Positions 1 through 5,538 of a DNA stretch of 15,605 nt are shown piece by piece. The stretch's first letter is position 1. Each line of letters opens with the position of its first letter. The notes under the pieces were generated by a model that saw only the letters and a list, made by a program, of their open reading frames with translations, ran no database searches and was not told where the DNA came from. The position numbers were made by a program, and so were the translations under genes. This stretch comes from an uncultured Clostridia bacterium (GTDB lineage: Bacteria; Bacillota; Clostridia; Christensenellales; Borkfalkiaceae), in contig CANRCY010000017.1 of NCBI GenBank assembly GCA_947629225.1, positions 1 to 15,605 on the forward strand, read 5' to 3'.

Positions 1-178
1 CGTCCGTATCGAAGGAGACGACATAGCGCAGAGTTTCTTTGCACTCGTCGCACACGCCGTTGTTGTCTTCGTCGATATGGCTGTGCGGCGGCTCTTTGCA
101 GGCGGCGAACCCTGCGGCGGCAGTCCCCATGCAGAGCGCCGCAAGAAGCGCAAGTATCGCTTTTCTCTTTCCTTTCAT
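1..178 (-). CDS. Partial lipoprotein (N-terminal 59 residues), start of an InlB-like secreted protein
   Basis: The reading frame opens at an ATG at 176-178 and runs off the left edge of the window, so only about 59 residues are visible. A GGAGG ribosome binding site lies at 186-190, next to the stop codon of the upstream gene. The N-terminus is a lipoprotein signal: a basic start (MKGKRK), an Ala/Leu core, then a lipobox GFAAC with the lipidated Cys near residue 27. The mature part begins with a Cys/His/Asp-rich motif (HIDEDNNGVCDEC), a pattern seen in clostridial surface proteins, then YVVSFDTD, which resembles the start of an InlB/Flg_new repeat. It is the third gene of the amylase operon, so a surface role is inferred. 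The function is unknown because the rest is missing. Confidence 0.8.
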   Translation of the reverse strand, partial: MKGKRKAILALLAALCMGTAAAGFAACKEPPHSHIDEDNNGVCDECKETLRYVVSFDTD

Positions 179-190
179 TTTCTTTCCTCC

Positions 191-1096
191 TTATGCCTTG
201 GGCTCCAGATAAACGTCAAGCCTGCCGCTCGTCTCCACTTTGATGTAGACGCGGAAGGTCATGGTGTCACTGTGGTGATACGCCATCGTGTATGCGCCGT
301 CCTTCGTGGACGTCGCAAGGTCGTCGCAGAGGTAGTTCGCGGTCTTGTTCGTCCCGCTGCCGTTCGCCTCGAACGTGACGACATAGCCGCTTGACGAACG
401 CTTGGGATAAGCCGTGGGTTCCTCGTCGCCGCCTTCCTCGCTGATATTGGTGAGATAGACCTTGATACGGTCGTTGTGGCGGAGTTCGAAGTACTCGTTG
501 GAGAACTGCACGGGGGTGCCGTAACCCATCTCGCTCTTGCCGCTTTGGTCGGTACCCGAAACGAGCAGGGGCAGATATTCCTTCGTCCCGTCATCGTGGG
601 TAACTTCCATGAAGTTTTTATCGCCCTGCCCGACCTGTGCGGACGGAGCGGCGGGCTCGTGCCGTTGGGAAAGCGCCGCGCGGAAGTCCGCATAGAGATA
701 GAGCGCTTCTCTTGTTTCGGGCACCGTCTCCGTGTAGGTGACGGAAGCGTTCACGATGTACCACCACCCCTGGAACACGAAGGGCGCGCCCTCTGCGTCC
801 GTGTGCTCGGTCTCGGGCGTGGGGAGCTCCGTCCCCGCCGCGCCCGCCTTGTACACGGTCTGTGCCTCCGCAAAGTTCAATCCTGCCTTTTCTTCCGCCG
901 TGAGCGCCGTTGCGCCCTCTACGGTGTTATATCTGGTCTCCTTTTCCTCGGCGTCGTACCACGAACCGGGGACGAGGTAGACCTGCGCCGTCTCTGCCGC
1001 GGGCGCGGCTTCGATCGCCGCCGCCCCGACCGCGACGCCCGTCGCGCAAGTCGCGACAAGCGCGGTCGCCATAGCGATACTCAATAACTTTTTCAT
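191..1096 (-). CDS. Secreted protein of unknown function with an InlB-like segment
   Basis: This encodes 301 residues. The N-terminus is a Sec signal peptide (MKKLLSIAMA, then an Ala/Val-rich core to about residue 27) without a lipobox, so the protein is probably released or wall-associated. Residues about 105-140 (FVFQGWWY to LYLYADF) resemble the end of an InlB/Flg_new (Listeria-Bacteroides) beta repeat. The C-terminal half (about 160-300) is rich in beta-prone residues and Thr/Ser/Tyr and could be a beta-sandwich, possibly carbohydrate-binding; that is inference only. A GGAGGG ribosome binding site precedes the ATG. The gene starts 12 nt after the GH13 gene and is followed directly by another lipoprotein gene, so the three are very probably co-transcribed. 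I do not recognise a named family for the whole protein. Confidence 0.85.
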   Translation of the reverse strand: MKKLLSIAMATALVATCATGVAVGAAAIEAAPAAETAQVYLVPGSWYDAEEKETRYNTVEGATALTAEEKAGLNFAEAQTVYKAGAAGTELPTPETEHTDAEGAPFVFQGWWYIVNASVTYTETVPETREALYLYADFRAALSQRHEPAAPSAQVGQGDKNFMEVTHDDGTKEYLPLLVSGTDQSGKSEMGYGTPVQFSNEYFELRHNDRIKVYLTNISEEGGDEEPTAYPKRSSSGYVVTFEANGSGTNKTANYLCDDLATSTKDGAYTMAYHHSDTMTFRVYIKVETSGRLDVYLEPKA

Positions 1097-1108
1097 GCTC
1101 TTCCCTCC

Positions 1109-3850
1109 TTATTTCACTTCAAAGATAACGAACGTGTAGCCGGGAATGCTCGACCCCGAAACGGCTTTGCCGTCCGTCGAGTAGATACATCTGCCGTCTG
1201 CCTGCGTGAACGACTGGGACGTTGCCGTGGGATTCGCAAACATGCGGAGCGTGTGCCCGCCGTAGGAGATCTCGTACCCCATCGTCTTTGCGTTGGTGCC
1301 GGTCGAGAGAATGACGACCTTGCCGAAATGGAACAGCTCGGTGTACTGCTTGCGCACCGCGATGAGCGCCTTATACGCGCTGTAAATGGACTTGCTGTCC
1401 TCCTTTTGCTGTGCGAGACCTTCCATCTGCTTGTTCCATTGATCCCATTCGCTGTAATAGCCGTTGAAGCCGATCGGGAAGTAGCAGGTCGGGTCCTCTT
1501 CGCTCTCCCACCCGTAGGTATAGGAGCCGTCCTCGCCTTCGGTGTTGCCCGCGCTCGTCCACTTATAGGGCTGGCGGAGCCAACGGTCCTCGTGCCCCGT
1601 GCCTTCCCCTTGGGGATTGGCAGTCTTTTCGCCCGTCATGCCGAGTTCGTCGCCCGCATAGATCCATGTGATGCCGGGCATCGTGAGGCAAACGCCCGCC
1701 CAGATCTTGGCAAGATTGCCCGTCTGCGTCCAGAGATTCTGGTTCATCGGGCGCTCCACCCAGTCGGAAGCGCCGTCGCTCCACTGTGCCGTGAGGCGGT
1801 TGCGTGCGCGGGAAACGTCGTGGTTAGACGTGAAGATCGCGTCGATGTAGTCGTGGCGGTAGAGGTTGAAGTCGAACTGCGCCGCTTCGTAACTCTGCAT
1901 TGCCCTGTTGCCGTAGCCGCTGCCGTCCTTCTGTCCGCCTTCCTGTCCGAACGCGCAGGTACCCATGGAACCCGCGAAATCGTAATAGAAGTTGAAGTTG
2001 AACTGGCTGTCGAGCCCTTCATAGAGCTGTGCGATGTGGATGGGGTCGCCGTTGAAGTTCTCCGCAAGAAGGAGCGCGTTCGGGTAGCTCGCTTTGAGCT
2101 TCGCGTTGAACTCCATGAAGAAGTTGGCGTCCTTCTTCACGTCGTAAGAATAGTCGCCCTTCGTCGCGCCGACGGCAGTCCCGTCGGAATAGTCGCGCAC
2201 GATCTGGTTGGAATGGTCGGGATTTTCATTGACCATGTAGATGTGCTTCGCCGCGTCGAGACGGAACCCGTCGAGCCCGAAGCTCATCCAATAGAGGGCG
2301 ACGTCCAAAATGGCGTCGCGCACCGCCTGATAGTCGAAGTTGAGTTCGGGCATGGAACTGCCGAAGGACGAATAGAAGTAGTAGCCGTTGCTATCCTTGT
2401 ACCACTGGTTCTTCGCCGCCTCGTCGGTGAGGGAGCTCACATATTGTTCGTTCTGCCAAGTGTAGAAGCTACGGTAGTCGATGACCTTCAAGCTGCCGTC
2501 GGGCATCTTCACCGTCTCCTTCTGGAGCTTGGAGCTCTTTACGAACCAAGGGTTGGACGTTGAGGTATGGTTGAGGACGAAGTCCATCAAAACCTTCATG
2601 CCCTTTTCGTGCGCCTTGGTGAGGAGTTCGCGGTAGTCGGCAAGGGTGCCGAAGCGGGGATCGACCGTGAAATAGTCCTGAATGTCATACCCGTGGTAGC
2701 TGTTCGACTGCTGGAAGGGAGTGAGCCAAAGGGTATCTACGCCGAACTCTTTGAGCTCGTCGAGCTTGCCGATGATCCCGCGCAGGTCGCCCATGCCGTC
2801 GTTATTGCTGTCCGCAAACGAGGCGATGAAGATCTGGTAGCCGACGGAGTTGTTCTCCCACCCCGTCGCCACGGACTGTTGGGGATAGAGGTCGCTGTTG
2901 CCCTTGTTGGAGATGACGTCGTGCTTGGAGACCGCCGCCCCGGGTTCGAGCCCCGCATAGGGATCGAAGACGACGAAGGACTCGTATGTGGGCGTGCCCG
3001 ACTGTCCCTCGTTCTGGCGGATGAACCAATGGTAATCTCCCTTGTCGCGTTTTGCGCGGTCGAGCTGGAAGGTGATGTCGCCGCTGTCGTTCACCCAGAA
3101 GCCCTGCCCGTTCTCGCGGCTGTCCTTCGAGAACAGCTGAACGCCGATGTAGTTGGTGTTGGAATAGTTGACTTCGCTGTCTTTATGGGTGCGGGAAGCG
3201 CTGTCCCAACCGCCGTCGTTCCAAGTCCCGTCGAGATAGATGTCGTACACGGCGCCGCTCTCGTCGATCTTCATGGGGTAGAAAGTCCTGCCCTCGCTCG
3301 GAACGGGATTGTATTCCCAGACCCAAAGCCCCCAATCGCCGTAAACGTCGGAAACGATGGGCGTATCGTAGGAATGGGTCGCGGCGTCGTAGTTGCCGTT
3401 CGTCGTGCCGTTCTCAGACGCGTCGTGTGCGGCGCGCAGATAGTGCACATAGAGGTGGCGCGCTTCCCCCCAATTCAGGTTCTCTTCATATTCCTCCGCG
3501 ATGTTCGCCGCGTCGGTCACCTGCCATTTCGCCGTGAGAGTGACGTCCTTCGTGACGGTATCCGTCGCGAAATTCCACTCTTTACTGCCGTCGAACCAGC
3601 CCGAGATCTCGTGCCCCTCCCAATAGCTCTCCTGCGGAATGATCGCCGTTTCGCCGCTCATAACGAGCGTCGACGACGGGGTGACCGTTACCCCCGCCGC
3701 TTTGGCTTCCGCGCCGACGTCATACGTCACCGTATAATTGAGCGGGTCTTGTTCGGCGGGTTCGGGCGGGAGTTTCTCTTTGCATCCCGCAAGGCACCCG
3801 AGTGCGAGAATGAGCGACAATGCAATGTAGCTCAAACTTCTCTTTTTCAT
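1109..3850 (-). CDS. GH13 alpha-amylase-family lipoprotein with InlB-like and PUD/CBM41-like N-terminal domains
   Basis: This encodes 913 residues, probably an extracellular glucan hydrolase acting on starch, pullulan or maltodextrins. Residues 1-23 are a lipoprotein signal with lipobox LAGC (Cys23). Residues about 38-110 form an InlB/Flg_new-type repeat (ISGWFDG to LTAKW). Residues about 130-300 look like a pullulanase PUD/CBM41 starch-binding module (HLYVHYLRA, DWGLWVWEYNP). The GH13 barrel runs from about 337 to 840. It has the Ca-binding loop DSNNDGMGDL (347-356), region I DFVLNH (423-428), region II GFRLDAAKH with nucleophile Asp532, region III LLAEN with acid/base Glu597, and region IV FTSNHD with Asp678. 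All three catalytic acids are present. The start is set by AAGGAGG seven bases before the ATG. It is first in an operon of three secreted proteins, with a LacI-type palindrome in its leader. Exact specificity (alpha-amylase, neopullulanase or alpha-glucosidase) cannot be read by eye. Confidence 0.95.
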   Translation of the reverse strand: MKKRSLSYIALSLILALGCLAGCKEKLPPEPAEQDPLNYTVTYDVGAEAKAAGVTVTPSSTLVMSGETAIIPQESYWEGHEISGWFDGSKEWNFATDTVTKDVTLTAKWQVTDAANIAEEYEENLNWGEARHLYVHYLRAAHDASENGTTNGNYDAATHSYDTPIVSDVYGDWGLWVWEYNPVPSEGRTFYPMKIDESGAVYDIYLDGTWNDGGWDSASRTHKDSEVNYSNTNYIGVQLFSKDSRENGQGFWVNDSGDITFQLDRAKRDKGDYHWFIRQNEGQSGTPTYESFVVFDPYAGLEPGAAVSKHDVISNKGNSDLYPQQSVATGWENNSVGYQIFIASFADSNNDGMGDLRGIIGKLDELKEFGVDTLWLTPFQQSNSYHGYDIQDYFTVDPRFGTLADYRELLTKAHEKGMKVLMDFVLNHTSTSNPWFVKSSKLQKETVKMPDGSLKVIDYRSFYTWQNEQYVSSLTDEAAKNQWYKDSNGYYFYSSFGSSMPELNFDYQAVRDAILDVALYWMSFGLDGFRLDAAKHIYMVNENPDHSNQIVRDYSDGTAVGATKGDYSYDVKKDANFFMEFNAKLKASYPNALLLAENFNGDPIHIAQLYEGLDSQFNFNFYYDFAGSMGTCAFGQEGGQKDGSGYGNRAMQSYEAAQFDFNLYRHDYIDAIFTSNHDVSRARNRLTAQWSDGASDWVERPMNQNLWTQTGNLAKIWAGVCLTMPGITWIYAGDELGMTGEKTANPQGEGTGHEDRWLRQPYKWTSAGNTEGEDGSYTYGWESEEDPTCYFPIGFNGYYSEWDQWNKQMEGLAQQKEDSKSIYSAYKALIAVRKQYTELFHFGKVVILSTGTNAKTMGYEISYGGHTLRMFANPTATSQSFTQADGRCIYSTDGKAVSGSSIPGYTFVIFEVK

Positions 3851-3873
3851 GCTTTTTCCTCCTTATTTTTTTC

Positions 3874-3891
3874 AGGTAAACCGTTTTACCT
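3874..3891. promoter_or_regulatory. LacI-family-type operator in the amylase leader
   Basis: AGGTAAACCGTTTTACCT is a palindrome with 7-nt arms (AGGTAAA/TTTACCT) and a CpG near the centre, the layout typical of LacI/MalR/CcpA-family operators. It does not fit the CcpA cre consensus at the outer positions. It lies 24 nt upstream of the amylase ATG and downstream of the predicted transcription start, a roadblock position. Its core AAACCGTTTTACC recurs at 5220-5232 in front of the recombinase. Confidence 0.6.
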
Positions 3892-3986
3892 AATTGCCTA
3901 AATAAAACACAAAACGCGCGGAGAAGGCTTTTCTTCCGCTTGATTTTGTGGTCCGAAACTGCAAATTTTTTGTTAATTTTGTACGT

Positions 3987-4001
3987 CTAATAAGATATTA
4001 A
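3987..4001. repeat. 15-bp near-palindrome, second copy inside the nearby small RNA
   Basis: CTAATAAGATATTAA has the form CTAATA-N3-TATTAA. An inverted, perfect version (CTAATA-TCT-TATTAG) forms the apical part of the hairpin at 4123-4159. This copy lies just downstream of the predicted amylase transcription start. It could be a protein operator or an RNA contact site. Confidence 0.45.
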
Positions 4002-4011
4002 ACGCACAAAA

Positions 4012-4039
4012 TTTATATATAAAGGAAAGGAACTTTCAA
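4012..4039 (-). promoter_or_regulatory. Predicted sigma-A promoter for the amylase operon
   Basis: On the minus strand, TTGAAA (4034-4039) is followed by a 16-bp spacer and TATAAA (4012-4017). Each hexamer matches the consensus at five of six positions. Transcription would start near 4005 and give a leader of about 155 nt containing the 3874-3891 operator. It is divergent from the promoter at 4087-4115. Confidence 0.5.
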
Positions 4040-4086
4040 AAATCGGTGTAATTTTGAAAATTTTTCAAAAAAACTTGAAAAAGCTA

Positions 4087-4115
4087 TTGACAGATTGGAA
4101 CATTTGTAGTATCAT
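4087..4115 (+). promoter_or_regulatory. Strong sigma-A promoter for a small RNA
   Basis: A perfect TTGACA (4087-4092), a 17-bp spacer and TATCAT (4110-4115, five of six) read rightwards, away from the amylase operon. The predicted start near 4122 coincides with the base of a 17-bp hairpin. No plus-strand gene follows. Confidence 0.65.
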
Positions 4116-4121
4116 AAAAAT

Positions 4122-4207
4122 ACAAAGAGCCGCCTAATATCTTATTAGGCGGCTCTTTGCGCAAAAGGAAGCCCGCCGCGGCGCGCCGCGGCGGGCTTCT
4201 TTTGTTT
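4122..4207 (+). ncRNA. Candidate two-hairpin small RNA of about 85 nt
   Basis: A near-consensus promoter ends seven bases upstream of 4122. The transcript would begin with a perfect 17-bp stem with a 3-nt loop (4123-4139 / 4143-4159). A short linker (GCGCAAAAG) follows, then a perfect 32-bp GC-rich palindrome (4168-4199) with the U-rich tail TTTTGTTT, an intrinsic terminator. No coding frame lies inside. It sits between the recombinase and amylase genes and would be antisense to the recombinase 3' untranslated region. The alternative reading is that both hairpins are only terminators of the recombinase gene, but the promoter placed exactly at the base of the first stem favours a real RNA. I do not recognise an RNA family. 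Confidence 0.5.
4168..4207. terminator. GC-rich, possibly bidirectional intrinsic terminator
   Basis: A perfect 32-bp palindrome (4168-4199) is followed on the plus strand by TTTTGTTT. On the minus strand it is followed by CCTTTTGCG, a weaker U tract, 17 bases after the recombinase stop codon. It probably ends the plus-strand small RNA and may also end the recombinase mRNA, helped by the second hairpin at 4123-4159, which is followed by GTATTTTTA on the minus strand. Confidence 0.7.
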
Positions 4208-4215
4208 GCATGAAA

Positions 4216-5157
4216 TTATCCGTTCACCTGCTCCATCATCTTCCGCTTGTGGTCGAGAAGGGAATGGACGTAGAGCTTTAAGGTGATCACGGGCGAACGG
4301 TGCCCCAAGAGTTCGGAGAGCGTTTTATCGTCCATCGCCCGCTCGTTCGCCCGCGTCGCGAAGGTGTGGCGGAGGGCGTGGAACTTTTTATGCGGAATGC
4401 CGAGCCTCTTCAAAAGGAGCTGATAGCTCCTCTGAAAGGAGCGCACCCGCACGGTATCGCCGTTTTTATCGGAGATGACATAATTCGACTTGCTCTCTTT
4501 TTTCATCTCCGAAAGGAGAAGGAGGAGGCATTTCGGCAAGGGTATGACGCGGCGGGAAGAGTAGGTCTTGGGGCGGTCGATGATCTTGCGATAATTGCCG
4601 TTTTCGTCCTTGCCGTCGTGGCAGGTCTTGGAGATCGTCATGATCGCGTTTTCGAAGTCGATGTCGTCCCATTCGAGGGCGAGCAGTTCCCCGATCCTGA
4701 GCCCCGTGTGCAGGCAGAGGATGATCCCGTTGAGCTTGTGCCGCGACGCCCTCTTTTGCAGAAGTTTTGCGATCTCGTCTTCGATGCGCTGTTGTTCCGC
4801 CTCGGTGAAGCAGACGACCTCGGTATTGGGCGCTTTGGGAAGTTCGAGCTTATCGCCGATGTAACGCTCGGCATAGCCGAGATTGTAGGCGCGGCGCAGA
4901 GAATTGCGGAACACGCTGAAAATGAGCCGTATGCTGTTTGCCGAGAGCGGACCGCCCGTGCAGAGATTCCCGTGCTCCAGGAGCCCCGTGATGTATTGCT
5001 GGATTTCCGCAACGTCGAGTTCGTCGATCTCACAGTTTCCGAAGTTGGGCGCGAGGCGCAGACGGATCGCGTCTTGATAGGCGCGGTACGTCTTCTCCTT
5101 TTCCACGGGCTTCACATAATTTTCCAGCCACAGATCGAGCCATTCTCCGAACTTCAT
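4216..5157 (-). CDS. Tyrosine recombinase / phage-type integrase
   Basis: This encodes 313 residues from the ATG at 5155-5157. That start has a GAGGTG ribosome binding site just upstream and begins with the SAM-like core-binding domain (MKFGEWLDLWLENYVKP, residues 1-100). A longer frame reaching 5268 would add 37 residues of Phe/Lys-rich sequence and cover the promoter, so it is rejected. The catalytic domain (about 115-310) shows the full set of active residues: Arg154 (TGLRIGE), Lys197 (RPKT), His260 and Arg263 (HALRHTFATR), His286 (LLGHRS) and Tyr296 (KLYVHS). It should cut and rejoin DNA through a 3'-phosphotyrosine. Length and style resemble Tn916/phage integrases more than XerC/D. No excisionase, repressor, phage gene or tRNA is visible beside it, so its element or substrate site is unknown. 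Confidence 0.95.
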   Translation of the reverse strand: MKFGEWLDLWLENYVKPVEKEKTYRAYQDAIRLRLAPNFGNCEIDELDVAEIQQYITGLLEHGNLCTGGPLSANSIRLIFSVFRNSLRRAYNLGYAERYIGDKLELPKAPNTEVVCFTEAEQQRIEDEIAKLLQKRASRHKLNGIILCLHTGLRIGELLALEWDDIDFENAIMTISKTCHDGKDENGNYRKIIDRPKTYSSRRVIPLPKCLLLLLSEMKKESKSNYVISDKNGDTVRVRSFQRSYQLLLKRLGIPHKKFHALRHTFATRANERAMDDKTLSELLGHRSPVITLKLYVHSLLDHKRKMMEQVNG

Positions 5158-5184
5158 TTTCCACCTCTTATCCTTTGTGTCACT

Positions 5185-5214
5185 ATTGTAGCAGAAATCA
5201 AAGAAAAGTTGCAA
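5185..5214 (-). promoter_or_regulatory. Predicted promoter of the tyrosine recombinase gene
   Basis: On the minus strand, TTGCAA (5209-5214), an 18-bp spacer and TACAAT (5185-5190) place the start near 5178, giving a 20-nt leader to the ATG at 5157. The LacI-type motif at 5216-5233 abuts the -35 element on its upstream side. Confidence 0.55.
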
Positions 5215-5215
5215 A

Positions 5216-5233
5216 TGGCAAACCGTTTTACCA
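5216..5233. promoter_or_regulatory. Second copy of the LacI-type operator motif, upstream of the recombinase promoter
   Basis: TGGCAAACCGTTTTACCA is an imperfect palindrome sharing the 13-mer AAACCGTTTTACC with the amylase operator at 3874-3891. It lies just upstream of the -35 element rather than downstream of the start. That position suits an activator, or an operator with a different effect. Confidence 0.45.
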
Positions 5234-5344
5234 AACAAAATTTTTTTCGAAAATTTTTTTGCCTTCAAAAAGCTGAAAAAATGCCCGCAAAAAGGTCGTT
5301 TTTCCGAGGCGCATTTGTTACTTGCTACCCATAAACGGGTCTTT

Positions 5345-5437
5345 GTCCTTGCCCACCCCTCAAGGGGCAGCCGAGAAATAAGGAGCCCCCTCCCCTACCC
5401 CTCCCCCGCGCGTTCCGCGCGGGGGAGGGCGAGAATA
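5345..5437. repeat. Dispersed GC-rich intergenic repeat with internal hairpin
   Basis: A C-rich block (CCCCTCCCCTACCCCTCCCCC) leads into the hairpin CTCCCCCGCGCG-TTC-CGCGCGGGGGAG. The C-rich block and a following poly-C hairpin recur at about 14010-14050, so both appear to belong to one dispersed family. It is noncoding. The remainder of 5234-5344 is A/T-rich and otherwise featureless. Confidence 0.6.
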
Positions 5438-5454
5438 TGCAAGAAGCCTCTCTT

Positions 5455-5484
5455 AAACCACGCGACTATCGCGTGGTTTTCTTT
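5455..5484 (+). terminator. Plus-strand hairpin with U tract
   Basis: AAACCACGCGA-CTA-TCGCGTGGTTT is a perfect 11-bp stem followed on the plus strand by TCTTTC. It has intrinsic terminator form in the plus direction, although no plus-strand gene precedes it. It may insulate the convergent side of the repeat or act as a backup structure. Confidence 0.45.
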
Positions 5485-5489
5485 CAGAC

Positions 5490-5518
5490 AAAAAAGAGAG
5501 CAACCGTTTCGGTTGCTC
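5490..5518 (-). terminator. Intrinsic terminator of the sleB-ypeB operon
   Basis: On the minus strand GAGCAACCG-AAA-CGGTTGCTC (5498-5518) is followed by TCTTTTTT (5490-5497). It lies 20 bases after the ypeB stop codon. Confidence 0.85.
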
Positions 5519-5538
5519 CCTGTTTTGCGGTCGGCAAA

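Noticed and set aside
3874..3891. CcpA catabolite-response element (cre)
   Set aside because: The centre is LacI-like, but the outer bases differ from the cre consensus (GT...AC instead of TG...CA). A different LacI-family regulator is more likely.
1253..3901. Long plus-strand open frames (1253-2563 and 2567-3901) opposite the amylase gene
   Set aside because: They are antisense to a GH13 gene with full catalytic motifs. Their translations are Val/Arg/Ala-rich with no recognisable domain, as expected of GC-rich antisense frames.
5158..5268. Longer N-terminus for the tyrosine recombinase (start at 5268)
   Set aside because: It would run through the predicted promoter and operator and add a Phe/Lys-rich stretch. 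The ATG at 5157 has its own ribosome binding site and begins the standard core-binding domain.
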